From assembly GCA_019561615.1 (NCBI GenBank), contig JAHEQA010000029.1, positions 1 through 64,000 of the forward strand: a DNA stretch of 64,000 nt, given 5' to 3'. Below are positions 25,918 to 35,779 of the stretch, piece by piece. Each line of letters begins with the position of its first letter. Position 1 is the stretch's first letter. This stretch comes from Methanothermococcus sp. SCGC AD-155-E23 (GTDB taxonomy: Archaea > AGJL01 > Methanococci > Methanococcales > Methanococcaceae). The notes beneath the pieces are model-generated. The model did not search any database and had not been told where the DNA came from. It worked only from the letters and a program-made list of their open reading frames with translations. The translations under genes were made by a program, and so were the position numbers.

Positions 25918-26532
25918 TCAGCTCTTTGTCCTCTTTACCCTTCTCCTTGATCTCTTCCTACCCTTAGAGGTTAGGGATGAGGAAGGCATATGGAAGATAC
26001 TAGATTTTAACTCCTCCTCTATAAACCTTATCTGATTTTTAAGTAACTCTATATCCTTACTGTTGTCGTACTCCTTGAGTGTTCCACCACAGTGGGGACA
26101 TCTAAATCCAAAGTCCATTGCCTCATCAAAGATATATTTAATCTCACACCTTGGACAGTAAAAGAACATGTTTTTCTCTTCAATTGCCAGTTGCTCTTTA
26201 AGTTTTTTCAACATCTCCTGAGCTCTCTTCTTTACAATCCAGGGTAGTTTATCCAATGTAGGTTTCCAGGTGTAGGTATACCAGTTGATATCCTCCTCCT
26301 TCTCCCTGTTGTAATCAACAAGTCTTGCATCGTAGAGTTTATAGAGTATCTTCCTCACAGTGTTTAACTTCATATTCAGTCGTCTAGATATCTCGTCGTC
26401 AGTAGCCTCCCCTAGATCTATAAGTGTGGAAAGTACATCTAGCCCTTCTATGTTATCCTCCAGTATATCAAGAAGTACCTGTTGAACTAAAGGGTTCTCT
26501 AGTATCTGGTATAATTTTTTCCTGGCTGCCAT
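25918..26532 (-). CDS. tfe: Transcription factor E alpha subunit (TFE)
   Basis: Archaeal counterpart of the N-terminal half of TFIIE alpha; it stabilises the open promoter complex. A winged helix (about 1-95; [28 protein letters not shown]) is followed by a coiled segment and a zinc ribbon (YCPRCEIKY ... RCPHCGG). The last 20 residues are very basic ([15 protein letters not shown]), an unusual tail that may touch nucleic acid. The ATG follows GGTGGTTCC inside the 3' end of the ATP-grasp gene (34-bp overlap), so the two are co-expressed. Confidence 0.94.
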   Translation of the reverse strand: MAARKKLYQILENPLVQQVLLDILEDNIEGLDVLSTLIDLGEATDDEISRRLNMKLNTVRKILYKLYDARLVDYNREKEEDINWYTYTWKPTLDKLPWIVKKRAQEMLKKLKEQLAIEEKNMFFYCPRCEIKYIFDEAMDFGFRCPHCGGTLKEYDNSKDIELLKNQIRFIEEELKSSIFHMPSSSLTSKGRKRSRRRVKRTKS

Positions 26533-27629
26533 GGAACCACCATCTTCCAGATCTCCTCTGCTGTCCTTTCAATCTCCTCCATGTTCCTTCCAATTATGGT
26601 AACTAGAGGTTCTCCCTTCTCAATTACGGCACCGTACTTGGGAATGTCGGCGATGTTCTCCCTCTTTCTTATATAGGAGATCACCCTCCTATCTGCACAC
26701 AGGATCTTTTTAATGTACTGTCTAACAGGTTTGAGATTTAGAGGTCTCCCCCTCTCTACACTCTCTAAAATACATCTAACAAGGTTACACTGGAGAGCCA
26801 ATTCCACAGTTTCAAAGGTTCCCGGTATCCGTGGGTTGATCTCAACAACCACTGGAAGCCTATCTTTTACCATAAAGTCAATACCGTTCATTCCCTTTAA
26901 ATCAAAAAATTCAATAATCTCCTCGAATAACCTTTTGGCGTATTCCACATCCAAGAGTTTCTCTAGGTTGTAGGGAGTGATACATCCAAAGTAACTGTTA
27001 TTTTCAACGATCTGTTTGTTGAAGGTGATGAACTCCCTACCTATGTAGGCTACACTGAAACTTTCAGAGGGAATGTACTCCTGTACTAGACAGGGGTACT
27101 TCAAATTTTTTAGCAAATCATAATATTTGTCGTCATCCATATTTAAAGATATGGTGATAACACCTCTACCTCCATGACCGTAGATAGGTTTTACCACCAC
27201 CTTCCCGTACTCCTGGAGATATCTCTCCAACTGCTGAGGGTTATGGACCATATGTGTTTCAGGAACTGGACATCCCAAGTTCTCCAACTTCTTGGTGACA
27301 TAGTACTTGTTACTTAACATCTTTATCTTCTTAGGGGGATTACCAACAACATCCCAGTTAGGGGTTTTAGAGTTCTCATACTCAAATACCCCAGAGCAGA
27401 TAAAGATGTAGTCCACCTCATCCACGTATTTCTCTGCACACTCTATTAACTTCATACTGTCGTAGTTCTCACTGAAACGCCCATGATACATATCGTTTAT
27501 AAAGTATTCCTTCACATCAGCCTCAAGATCTACAGGGTTGTAGTAGGAGACTGAATAAACCTTGTATCCCAACCTCTTTGCAGAATTTGCCACTGGACGT
27601 GTGTTAATACCTACTACCAGTACCTTCAT
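26499..27629 (-). CDS. ATP-grasp carboligase-like protein (COG2232-like), substrate unknown
   Basis: 376 residues. An N-terminal pre-ATP-grasp Rossmann domain ([21 protein letters not shown]) is followed by the ATP-grasp core: [32 protein letters not shown] and the metal-site [16 protein letters not shown]. The C-terminal segment [18 protein letters not shown] recalls the end domain of biotin-carboxylase-type enzymes. It should form an amide or thioester from a carboxylate, but the substrate is not known. It overlaps tfe downstream. The ATG at 27629 is preferred over a GTG three codons upstream. Confidence 0.75.
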   Translation of the reverse strand: MKVLVVGINTRPVANSAKRLGYKVYSVSYYNPVDLEADVKEYFINDMYHGRFSENYDSMKLIECAEKYVDEVDYIFICSGVFEYENSKTPNWDVVGNPPKKIKMLSNKYYVTKKLENLGCPVPETHMVHNPQQLERYLQEYGKVVVKPIYGHGGRGVITISLNMDDDKYYDLLKNLKYPCLVQEYIPSESFSVAYIGREFITFNKQIVENNSYFGCITPYNLEKLLDVEYAKRLFEEIIEFFDLKGMNGIDFMVKDRLPVVVEINPRIPGTFETVELALQCNLVRCILESVERGRPLNLKPVRQYIKKILCADRRVISYIRKRENIADIPKYGAVIEKGEPLVTIIGRNMEEIERTAEEIWKMVVPWQPGKNYTRY

Positions 27630-27638
27630 ATCCACCAC

Positions 27639-27818
27639 TACTTAAAAAATTATAAAAAAATATTTATAGCAAGAAGTCCCATATTATAAGGATAGGCCTA
27701 GGATAGAGTCCAATTTTTTGATCACCTAGGTTATTTTTGTCCCTCTTATTTTATATTCATTTACTAAGGGTAAGGAGAGTATCTTCTATCTTTTTTAAAA
27801 TTTACAAGGGAGATCTCT
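27639..27818. promoter_or_regulatory. Divergent intergenic region with repeated GGATAG and CCTAGG elements
   Basis: 180 bp between the ATP-grasp gene and the HcgA-like gene. GGATAG occurs at 27690-27695 and 27701-27706, flanking GCCTA. The palindrome CCTAGG occurs at 27697-27702 and 27725-27730, 28 bp apart. TTTTATATT near 27749-27757 is a TATA candidate for the rightward gene; TTATAAAAAAATATTTATA near 27650-27668 may serve the leftward one. The paired sites could be operators, but this is inference. Confidence 0.35.
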
Positions 27819-28871
27819 ATGGATCCCCTGGAGGTTATGGAGAGATCTATCAAGGCCTACAAATTAACTACTAAATACCATGGAAACTTTGTTGACTTGA
27901 AGAGAGCTCTTTTCCTAGGGTGGTACTGCGATCTTGAGAAACCCTGTAAGTTCTGCTATATGTCCACCCAGAAGGAGAGGATAAAGGATCCTAAATCTGC
28001 CAGGAGGCGATTGGAGAGTATCCTGGCAGAGGCTGTACTTATGAAGAGGATAGGCTGGAAGTTGGAGTTTATCTCTGGTGGTTATGGATATACAACTGAG
28101 GAGTTAAATAGAATCGTGGAGTTAGTTGCATACCTTCAAAGATCTAAACAGTATCTAAACGTTGGTATTGTAGACTTTGAACAGTTAAACCTAGATGTAA
28201 TAGAGGGTATTGTTGGGGCTGTGGAAACTGTAAATGAGGAGCTCCATAGATACCTCTGTCCCCAGAAACCCCTTGATAAGACAAAGGAGATGTTGTTAAA
28301 GGCTAAGGAGTACAACTTGAAAACTGGTATAACTATTATACTAGGTTTAGGGGAGAAAGAGGAGGATATAGAGAAACTCTTAAATCTAATAGAGGAGTTG
28401 GATCTAGACAGGATAACCTTCTACTCCCTAAACCCCCAGAAGGGAACCATCTTTGAAAATAAGAGTTCTATTACTACCCTGGAGTACATGAACTGGGTCT
28501 CCACAGTTAGACTTAACTTCCCAAAGATAGAGATAATTACAGGGACCTGGGTGGATAAACTTAGCAACATAGGTCCCCTTATAATGAGTGGTTCCAACAC
28601 CATTACAAAGTTCCCCCTCTTCCGTATCTATGGAAGGAGGGAGGGTATTACGGTGGAGAAGGAGATAAGATCTACAGGAAGGGAGTTGTTGGGAACCTTT
28701 TCAGATCTAGAGGTGCTCAAGGGGACTAAAAAACTTGAGAATACTCCCTATGTAGATGAGGAGATAGTTATCAGTGAGGAGAGTATGAGACTCTTGGAGT
28801 CTCTAAAGGATGCCATCAATAAAAAAATAGAGGAGTATGTGTCAGGAATTTTGAAGAGGGCTGTTTTATAG
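27819..28871 (+). CDS. Biotin-synthase-like radical SAM protein, HcgA/HmdB-like
   Basis: 350 residues. Cluster Cys C37-X5-C43-X2-C46 (CDLEKPCKFC) show the rare CX5CX2C spacing described for HmdB/HcgA, the radical SAM enzyme of FeGP-cofactor synthesis for [Fe]-hydrogenase. The biotin-synthase-like barrel shows ISGGYGYTTEEL, VGIVDFEQLN, GAVETVNEELHRYLCP and TGITIILGLGEKEEDIE. No hmd or other hcg gene is nearby, so it may be a paralogue with another job. RBS GGGAGATCTCT. Confidence 0.65.
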   Translation: MDPLEVMERSIKAYKLTTKYHGNFVDLKRALFLGWYCDLEKPCKFCYMSTQKERIKDPKSARRRLESILAEAVLMKRIGWKLEFISGGYGYTTEELNRIVELVAYLQRSKQYLNVGIVDFEQLNLDVIEGIVGAVETVNEELHRYLCPQKPLDKTKEMLLKAKEYNLKTGITIILGLGEKEEDIEKLLNLIEELDLDRITFYSLNPQKGTIFENKSSITTLEYMNWVSTVRLNFPKIEIITGTWVDKLSNIGPLIMSGSNTITKFPLFRIYGRREGITVEKEIRSTGRELLGTFSDLEVLKGTKKLENTPYVDEEIVISEESMRLLESLKDAINKKIEEYVSGILKRAVL

Positions 28872-29006
28872 GATTGTAACATTTAGATATCCTCGATATG
28901 TGGGGGACTTAAGCCCGAATGGTTACAGGTATTCCCCTGAAGATGTGGAGAGTTCCTCTTCCCCCGAAAGCCCTCAGATAAGAGGGAAGGTTATCCGCTA
29001 CGATAT
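28872..29006. ncRNA. Candidate GC-rich structured RNA between convergent genes
   Basis: 135 bp with no reading frame, between convergent genes, clearly more GC-rich than the AT-rich cluster to its right. Two helices are visible: GGGGA (about 28902) with TCCCC (about 28934), enclosing about 28 nt, and CCTCTT (about 28957) with AAGAGG (about 28982), enclosing about 19 nt. On the plus strand GTTTTATAGG (about 28862-28871) would be a TATA box placing a start near 28893. On the minus strand the first helix is followed by ACA, as in H/ACA guides. A bidirectional terminator is the alternative. Confidence 0.35.
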
Positions 29007-29411
29007 TTATTCCCACTCTATACGGATAGTATTCTCATCTACTTTTTCCAGATGTACTCTAATTACTTGTAGATTTTCTACCTGATATTCAGTATTATCA
29101 GATTCTAAATTTACACTGCAGCTTGTGGATATTTCAAACCCTTCACCTTCGAAGGTAATACCTCTATCCTCTATCCTCCAGATTCCAGGAGGACTTTTTA
29201 TATACACAACCTTTTTAGATCCTACATCCAGTACAGATAACATCTCTATGTTTGTCTTAAGTTTAGAGAGGGCTCCATGCCCCAGGCTTGCATAGGAGGT
29301 AATTGTTACTTTTTTAAATCCATAGAGACCTGGAGTGATAGTAGATATAAGTACTACAACTATCATGGCAAGAAGAAGTAGAGAGAACTCCAGGGAGATC
29401 TGTCCCCTCAT
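29007..29411 (-). CDS. Class III signal peptide (EppA-type) pilin-like protein
   Basis: 134 residues. MRGQISLEFSLLLLAM is the methanococcal class III signal sequence: prepilin peptidase cuts before Q4, and S6, E8 and F9 match the Q.S.EF pattern. A hydrophobic helix to about residue 27 is followed by a beta-rich extracellular domain with one Cys. It should assemble into or with a type IV pilus-like filament. It is last in a three-gene, AT-rich minus-strand cluster with a secreted protein and a repeat-containing membrane protein. Confidence 0.8.
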   Translation of the reverse strand: MRGQISLEFSLLLLAMIVVVLISTITPGLYGFKKVTITSYASLGHGALSKLKTNIEMLSVLDVGSKKVVYIKSPPGIWRIEDRGITFEGEGFEISTSCSVNLESDNTEYQVENLQVIRVHLEKVDENTIRIEWE

Positions 29412-29424
29412 AAAAAAGACACCT

Positions 29425-30348
29425 TTAATACTTGTACATCACATAGGCGAACTCTAAGGCTTTCATATCCCCATCATCTGTGGTAAATACCATGGCAGGG
29501 ACGTCAAAGGGTCTTAAATTTAAATCTTTATCTACAAAGTCCCTGTTTCTCTCAGGTATTAAGGCATCGTCAACACTAGGTATAAAAGGACTGCTCATTA
29601 AGTTATGAAGTTCAGAACCTTTTTCTAAAACTGCTATTTCACGTCTCTCGTCATATAACTTATGATGTTTCTCTATATAATCATTATAGGAATTCACCCA
29701 TATATCTACATCGTGCCTCCCAAGAAGTTTATGAAATTTATCGTAATTTTTCAAAACCAGGGGAGCGGGAATAACCATACTTAATACATCAGTATCAGGT
29801 TTTTTTACAATTTTTCCATGGACAACAAGTCTGTAATTACCTATTTTAACACCGTATTTATAGATATAGTTCTCTAGTAAAAAGTCGTCAATTACCCAGG
29901 TGGTATTCACCAGCACAGGTCCTATAACTTTAAACTTGTTGGGCATTACTGTAGTACTTATATTATATATGAAGATACCATGCTTACAGACCTTTACTGT
30001 GGTATATGGTGGGATCCAAATACCCCTCTCTCCATTAACTACTACCATATCTCTATCCACATAGGTAGCGACTACTCCCGATACATTTACCTTCTTGAAA
30101 TCCTTATAATACTTTAAAGATTTGTTGTAACATTCTATTGCCTCTGGTATAGCCACAAATACTGTATATGGGTTCGTATTTGTAATCTCAAAGGATAATT
30201 TCCAGTTCCCATAGATCTGACATAAAGTCTTATTTTCAGGTGAGACTACATCTATCTTAATATTCTCAGGTATTAGTTCTTCTAAATTATTTTCTGCATG
30301 CACCTGTAATATAAAAAATAAAAATATTAAAAAGACAAGTCTTCTCAT
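29425..30348 (-). CDS. Secreted protein of unknown function
   Basis: 307 residues. A signal peptide (RRLVFLIFLFFILQVHA, cut probably near 18) precedes a beta-rich domain (VVSPENKTLCQIYGNWKLSFEITNT) with two further Cys and several NxS/T sequons, and a more charged C-terminal third (KKHHKLYDERREIAVLE-like). I do not recognise a family. Tight spacing to the pilin (13 bp) and to the upstream membrane protein gene (4 bp) makes an operon likely and suggests an extracellular role linked to the filament. Confidence 0.7.
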   Translation of the reverse strand: MRRLVFLIFLFFILQVHAENNLEELIPENIKIDVVSPENKTLCQIYGNWKLSFEITNTNPYTVFVAIPEAIECYNKSLKYYKDFKKVNVSGVVATYVDRDMVVVNGERGIWIPPYTTVKVCKHGIFIYNISTTVMPNKFKVIGPVLVNTTWVIDDFLLENYIYKYGVKIGNYRLVVHGKIVKKPDTDVLSMVIPAPLVLKNYDKFHKLLGRHDVDIWVNSYNDYIEKHHKLYDERREIAVLEKGSELHNLMSSPFIPSVDDALIPERNRDFVDKDLNLRPFDVPAMVFTTDDGDMKALEFAYVMYKY

Positions 30349-30352
30349 GTTA

Positions 30353-31666
30353 TCACTCTTTTACTGTAACATATAAATTATCACTTTCTATAGCCACTAA
30401 TTTTGATACAAATTCTGCGGGAACAGAAACTATCAGTAAATACTTAGCATCCTTATCAAAGATCTGGGTATCTGAGGTTATTTTATTAAATTTTTCTCCA
30501 TACCTTCCAAATTTTTTCATGACTTTATAGTAATCTAGTTTTTCTGCAGCTGTTGCATAGATTATCCCTGGAATATTTTCAAGAGAATAACGAATATTAG
30601 AGTTACTTTCAAGTATGGATATTTCGTCATCGTCCTTATGAACATAGGATGCATCAATACGTTCTGTATACTCAATCTTATCCACTAGTAAATAGGAGGA
30701 GAGTATTCTACCCTTAATTGGTTTTGTAGCATTATTTTTGTCATAAATCCATATCTCTCTTCCTTCTAGGGGTATGTTACCACAGTGAGTTGCAGGGACT
30801 ACAATTGCCACCTTACTGTAGATGGCAGGGACTATTATATTTGGTTTTTGAGAGAGGTTTTTAAGATCTGCTAAACTTAACTTTTTTATGTAATCAAGTA
30901 TTTTACTACCTTTCCACTCTTCTCCTTCCCCAAAGAAATAAACAATATAATTCTTGTTAGGATCAATCTTATTCCCTATATCTATGAGGTAATACATCTT
31001 TGCATTTTCTTCAATGTTACTTTTTCTTAGTATATTATCTATCTCCTCCTTAGATTTAGCCTCCTGTATCTTACGCACGATAGATTGGGCATATAAACTT
31101 TCAAAGTAGTACTTCCCGTAAAGCTCCTTAATGTACTTAATTTTTTCTTCTTTATACTTGCTAAGTTCTACATATCTTTTAGCCTCCTCTACAATTTTTT
31201 TTATATCTTCTTTAGAAGTACTACTCTCAATCTTAGCTAGATAGATATGAAGTTGAGGATCCCTTGTGTAATTATAATCTTTAAATATCTTCTCAATTAC
31301 ACCTTTTGCCTCCTCTTTTGTCTTCCTAAGTTCTATATACCGTCTGGCCTCCTCTATTATTCTGTTTATCTCCTCTATGGAATTACTACTCTCAATCTTA
31401 GCTAGATAGATATGAAGTTGAGGATCGTGGGGATACTGTGAAAATATTTTTTTAATATTTTCTATAGCTACCTTTTTAGCCTCCTCTAATTTCTCAGCAC
31501 GTTTTGCCGTCTCTATTTGATATATGTTATAGGCTATAAGGGGTAGAAGTACCATTACTATAATAGCAATTACTACAACAACGATGAATTTAAATCTACT
31601 CCTAGGTGTTATTTTACTTCGCTCTTTTATCCTTTTCAATCTCTTATTAAAATCCTCTTTTACCAT
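30353..31666 (-). CDS. Membrane-anchored DUF515-like protein with internal duplication
   Basis: 437 residues. A basic cytoplasmic N terminus and one membrane helix (about 27-48) precede two repeats of about 50 residues sharing DPQLHIYLAKIESS (about 80-94 and 135-149). An alpha-helical segment and a C-terminal beta-rich domain (ANYIVYFFGEGEEW-like, VVPATHCGNIPLEGREIWIY) follow. The pattern resembles DUF515 proteins found in Methanococcales; I cannot confirm it. The repeats are coded by DNA with a 43-bp identical stretch. RBS GAGGGATATA. First gene of the pilin-like cluster. Confidence 0.6.
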   Translation of the reverse strand: MVKEDFNKRLKRIKERSKITPRSRFKFIVVVVIAIIVMVLLPLIAYNIYQIETAKRAEKLEEAKKVAIENIKKIFSQYPHDPQLHIYLAKIESSNSIEEINRIIEEARRYIELRKTKEEAKGVIEKIFKDYNYTRDPQLHIYLAKIESSTSKEDIKKIVEEAKRYVELSKYKEEKIKYIKELYGKYYFESLYAQSIVRKIQEAKSKEEIDNILRKSNIEENAKMYYLIDIGNKIDPNKNYIVYFFGEGEEWKGSKILDYIKKLSLADLKNLSQKPNIIVPAIYSKVAIVVPATHCGNIPLEGREIWIYDKNNATKPIKGRILSSYLLVDKIEYTERIDASYVHKDDDEISILESNSNIRYSLENIPGIIYATAAEKLDYYKVMKKFGRYGEKFNKITSDTQIFDKDAKYLLIVSVPAEFVSKLVAIESDNLYVTVKE

Positions 31667-31684
31667 TATATCCCTCGGAAATAC

Positions 31685-31750
31685 CTAAATTGAGTTAAAT
31701 ATAGAGGTGTTATGAGATTAATTTATATTTGTATGCTATATATAACTTAG
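31685..31750. promoter_or_regulatory. Divergent promoters, pilin-like cluster / M20 peptidase
   Basis: GCTATATATAACTT (about 31735-31748) is a strong TATA box for the rightward peptidase gene. On the minus strand TCTATATTTAAC (about 31692-31703) suits the leftward cluster. Confidence 0.5.
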
Positions 31751-31789
31751 GATCTACTAACTACTAAAAGTGCCGATAAAGGGATAAAA

Positions 31790-33046
31790 ATGGACAGAGA
31801 AATGTTCAAAGAGGCTGTAGAGATAGCCTCCGATCTAATTAGGATAAAATCTGTCAATCCAGCCTTTGGAGGTACTGGAGAAAAGGAAAAAGGGGATTAT
31901 GTCCTAAATAAGTTAAGGGAGTACATAGAGAGATACAATATAAAAAACTGCCATATCACCAACTACGACACAGTAGATAAGAGGGGGATAGTTAGACCTA
32001 ACATCGTTGCAAAATTTGACTTTAAAAAAGATAGAACCCTCCATATTATCTCCCATCTGGATACGGTACCAGAGGGGGAGTTAAGCCTCTGGGAATCTCC
32101 TCCCTATGAACCAAGGATAAAGGAGGGGAAGATCTACGGGAGAGGTAGTGAAGACAACCACAAGGGGATAGTATCCTCCCTGATACTTTTGAAGATGATA
32201 TCTGAAAGTAAGGATTTCAATCCAAAGTACAATCTAAGTCTCATATTCCTCTCCGACGAGGAGTGTGGTAGTAAATACGGTATTCAACATCTTTTGAAGT
32301 ACGAGAAAGAGGTATTCAGTAAAGACGATCTCATAATAGTTCCAGACTTTGGCACCCCCGAGGGTAACTATATAGAGATTGCAGAGAAGGGTATACTCTG
32401 GCTTAAATTTAAGATTAGGGGAAAACAGTGTCATGGAAGTACTCCAGATAGGGGAATAAACGCCAATATCCTAAGTGCAAACTTTATAAGGGATCTATAC
32501 ACTAGACTCTACTCCAAGTACTCCAAGGTTGATCCCCTCTTCTCTCCTCCCTACTCAACCTTTGAACCTACCATGATAGTGAACAACGTGGAGAATGTGA
32601 ACACCATTCCAGGGTATATTGAGTTCACCCTGGACTGTAGGATACTACCTGATTATAAACTTGAGGAAGTTCTAAGGGATGTGGAGGAATTTATGGAGAA
32701 CTTTAGGAAAAACCTGGAGAAATATCTGGTACATTACGACAGGACATCCTTAGATAAGGTCTCCATAGACTACAAGGTACTTCAGAGGGGAGATCCCTCA
32801 AAAACTCCTGAAGATTCTGAGATTGTCTTGGAAATAGGTAAGGCTATAAAGAAGGTACTGAATAAGGAACCTATTCTCTGTGGTATGGGGGGAGGTACCA
32901 TAGGGGCCTTCCTTAGACACAGAGGCTACGATACCGTGGTATGGGGAATAGGTGAGGGCACTGCCCATCAACCCAATGAACATATCAAGATTGAGGATAT
33001 GATAAAGATGGCAAAGGTCTACTACCATGTACTTAACAACGAATGA
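31790..33046 (+). CDS. M20 family metallopeptidase (ArgE/DapE/ACY1 type)
   Basis: 418 residues. The di-zinc site is visible in [24 protein letters not shown] and the closing [11 protein letters not shown], with the lid or dimerisation domain between ([15 protein letters not shown]). Homologues in methanogens are often labelled succinyl-diaminopimelate desuccinylase, but N-acyl amino acid or dipeptide hydrolysis is just as possible; no lysine gene is nearby. RBS AAAGGGATAAAA. It lies 19 bp before alaS and may be co-transcribed with it. Confidence 0.82.
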   Translation: MDREMFKEAVEIASDLIRIKSVNPAFGGTGEKEKGDYVLNKLREYIERYNIKNCHITNYDTVDKRGIVRPNIVAKFDFKKDRTLHIISHLDTVPEGELSLWESPPYEPRIKEGKIYGRGSEDNHKGIVSSLILLKMISESKDFNPKYNLSLIFLSDEECGSKYGIQHLLKYEKEVFSKDDLIIVPDFGTPEGNYIEIAEKGILWLKFKIRGKQCHGSTPDRGINANILSANFIRDLYTRLYSKYSKVDPLFSPPYSTFEPTMIVNNVENVNTIPGYIEFTLDCRILPDYKLEEVLRDVEEFMENFRKNLEKYLVHYDRTSLDKVSIDYKVLQRGDPSKTPEDSEIVLEIGKAIKKVLNKEPILCGMGGGTIGAFLRHRGYDTVVWGIGEGTAHQPNEHIKIEDMIKMAKVYYHVLNNE

Positions 33047-33065
33047 TCCTCTATCAGGTGGCATC

Positions 33066-35765
33066 ATGAAGATCCATCACAACTACAGGGTAAAGCTCTT
33101 TGAGGAGAAGGGATTTGTGAGAAAGAGATGTGAAAGGTGTGGTCAGTACTTCTGGACCTTGGACGAGGAGAGAAAGACCTGTGGGGACAGCCCCTGTGAT
33201 ATGTACTCCTTTATTGGAAACCCTATAACTAAGAAGAGATACTCCTACACCGAGATGGTTAAGACATTTTTAAAGTTCTTCGAGAGACATGGACATACGC
33301 CTGTAAGGAGATATCCTGTAACTGCTAGAAGGTGGAGAGATGATATCTTATTAACTATAGCCTCTATTGCAGTATTTCAACCCTGGGTTACAAAGGGTAT
33401 AGTGGAACCTGTGGCGAATCCCCTGGTAATCGCCCAACCCTGTATTAGACTAAATGATATAGACAACGTTGGGAGAACTGGGAGGCATTTAACATCCTTT
33501 ACAATGGGAGGACACCACGCCTTCAATAAAGAGGATAGAGAGATCTACTGGACAGATAGGACTGTAGAACTTTGTTTTAACTTTATGAAGGAGTTAGGTA
33601 TCCCTGAGGAGTCACTAACCTTCATAGAGAGTTGGTGGGAGGGTGGAGGTAACGCTGGACCATGCTACGAGGTAACCTCCCACGGAGTAGAGTTAGCCAC
33701 TTTAGTATTTATGAAGTACGAGAAGGTAGGGGACACCTATAGGGAGATGCCCCTGAGAGTTGTAGATACAGGTTATGGGATAGAGAGGTTCCTCTGGGTA
33801 TCCCATGGAACACCTACCATCTACGATGCCCTCTTCAGCAACATCATTGAGAGGTTAAAGGAGAGTGCCAGAAATATTCCTGGCGAGTCTCTAGATATGG
33901 AGGAGATTCTGAAAGAGAGTGCCACACTTGCAGGCCTCATGGACATTGAGGGGAGAGGAGATCTAAAGATACTTCGAAGGGAAGTTGCAAGAAGGTTGAA
34001 TATGGATGTGGAGAAGTTGGAGAGGATACTTACACCTATGGAGGACATATACGCCATAGCAGATCATACAAGATGCCTGGCCTTTATGCTGGGAGACGGT
34101 ATAGTTCCATCCAATGTTAAAGAAGGCTACTTGGCAAGACTTGTCCTGAGGAAAACCCTTAGATATATGGAGAAGGTAGGTATTACCCTCTCCCTTGGGG
34201 AGATAGTAGACCTCCACCTTGAGGAGTTAAAGGAACTCTATCCAGAGCTACTGGAGATGAGAGACTATATAATGGATGTAATTGATGTGGAGGTGAAGAG
34301 ATATAGGGAGACCTTAAGCAGAGGTAGAGGTATAGTGGAGAGACTCCTAAGGTCTAAGAAAGAGATTACCCTCGAGGATCTAATAGAGTTATACGACAGT
34401 AAGGGAATACCTCCCGAGGTTGTAGTGGAGGTGGCTAGGGAGATAGGAGGGGATGTTAAGATAGAGATCCCAGATAACTTCTACACCTTAGTTGCAGAAA
34501 GGCATGAGAGGAAAAAATCTGAGGAGAAGGAAGATAAGAAGAAGGATCTACCTCCAGTGGGTAAAGATGTTGAGAAAACCCAACTATTGTTCTACACATA
34601 TCCCAAGATGAGGGAGTTTGAAGGTAGGATATTGAAGATAGTAGATAACTACGTTATACTTGATAGAACCCTCTTCTACCCTGAGGGAGGAGGGCAGAAA
34701 TGTGACACTGGGACTATCCAAGGTAGGAGGGTTGTAGATGTACAGAAAAAGGACGGCATAGTATACCATAAACTCTCCAGTGTAGAGGGATTAAAGGAGG
34801 GAGATGTGGTAAAAGGTGTTATAGACTGGGAGAGGAGGGTCAACTTGATGAGGAATCACACTGCAACCCATATTATAAATGCAGTGGCCCAGATGGTACT
34901 GGGAAAACATGTATGGCAGGCTGGATCCGAGGTAGGTCCTGAGAAGAGTAGGCTGGATATCACCCACTATAAGAGGATATCAAGGGAGGAGATTAAGAGG
35001 ATGGAGGAGTTAGCCAATAAGATCGTATTGGATAACATACCTGTAAAAACTACCTTCATGGATAGAATGGAGGCTGAACAGAGGTATGGATTCAGGATAT
35101 ACCAGGGAGGAGTTGTGCCAGGAAATAAATTGAGGATAGTGGAGATAGAGGGGGTTGATGTAGAGGCCTGTGGAGGTACCCACTGTGAGAGCACCCTAGA
35201 AGTGGGGTATATAAAGATACTTAGAAGTGAGAGGGTACAGGACGGTGTAGAGAGGCTAGTCTATACAAGTGGTATAAATGCCGTCAAGGAAGTTAGTGCC
35301 ATGGAAGATATACTACTTCAATCCTGTGAGATTTTAGGAGTACCTGTGGAGAGGTTGCCTAAGACTGTGGAGAGATTCTTCAAGGAGTGGAAGAAACAGA
35401 GGAAGGTTATAGAGGAGTTGGAGGAGAAGATTGGAGAGTATAAAAAGTATATGTTGATGAATAAATTTAGAAAATTGGGGGACTACCAGGTGTTAATAGA
35501 GGAGATGGAGGGTACTCCAAAGGAGCTTATGACAACGGCAGATAACTTAGTGGGGGACAACACCATAGTGGTCCTCCTTAACAGGGATGGCTATATACTC
35601 TGTAAGTGTGGAAAGAATGTGAATATAGATATGGTTAGCCTACTTAGGACCGTTGGAAAGGGAGGGGGTAGGAGGGACATGGCCCAGGGTAAATTCCTTG
35701 GAGATATAGAGGAGGTAAAGGAAAAGTTGAAAAAGGAGATAGAAAAACTGTGTAAAAATCAGTGA
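33066..35765 (+). CDS. alaS: Alanyl-tRNA synthetase, archaeal type
   Basis: 899 residues from the ATG at 33066 (after AGGTGGCATC); the longer frame overlaps the peptidase gene and adds nothing conserved. The archaeal N-terminal Cys set C22, C25, C39 and C44 comes first, then the class II catalytic core ([14 protein letters not shown] and [10 protein letters not shown]). The editing domain has H598-TAT-H602 and C702-GGTH-C706, and the C-Ala domain ends in [12 protein letters not shown]. It charges tRNAAla and clears mischarged Ser. The stop overlaps the longest infB frame. Confidence 0.96.
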   Translation: MKIHHNYRVKLFEEKGFVRKRCERCGQYFWTLDEERKTCGDSPCDMYSFIGNPITKKRYSYTEMVKTFLKFFERHGHTPVRRYPVTARRWRDDILLTIASIAVFQPWVTKGIVEPVANPLVIAQPCIRLNDIDNVGRTGRHLTSFTMGGHHAFNKEDREIYWTDRTVELCFNFMKELGIPEESLTFIESWWEGGGNAGPCYEVTSHGVELATLVFMKYEKVGDTYREMPLRVVDTGYGIERFLWVSHGTPTIYDALFSNIIERLKESARNIPGESLDMEEILKESATLAGLMDIEGRGDLKILRREVARRLNMDVEKLERILTPMEDIYAIADHTRCLAFMLGDGIVPSNVKEGYLARLVLRKTLRYMEKVGITLSLGEIVDLHLEELKELYPELLEMRDYIMDVIDVEVKRYRETLSRGRGIVERLLRSKKEITLEDLIELYDSKGIPPEVVVEVAREIGGDVKIEIPDNFYTLVAERHERKKSEEKEDKKKDLPPVGKDVEKTQLLFYTYPKMREFEGRILKIVDNYVILDRTLFYPEGGGQKCDTGTIQGRRVVDVQKKDGIVYHKLSSVEGLKEGDVVKGVIDWERRVNLMRNHTATHIINAVAQMVLGKHVWQAGSEVGPEKSRLDITHYKRISREEIKRMEELANKIVLDNIPVKTTFMDRMEAEQRYGFRIYQGGVVPGNKLRIVEIEGVDVEACGGTHCESTLEVGYIKILRSERVQDGVERLVYTSGINAVKEVSAMEDILLQSCEILGVPVERLPKTVERFFKEWKKQRKVIEELEEKIGEYKKYMLMNKFRKLGDYQVLIEEMEGTPKELMTTADNLVGDNTIVVLLNRDGYILCKCGKNVNIDMVSLLRTVGKGGGRRDMAQGKFLGDIEEVKEKLKKEIEKLCKNQ

Positions 35766-35779
35766 AAGACGGTGATAAC

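Noticed and set aside
28900-28990. tRNA gene
   Set aside because: No acceptor stem pairing, no T-loop GTTCRANYC element and no anticodon arm could be folded from either strand.
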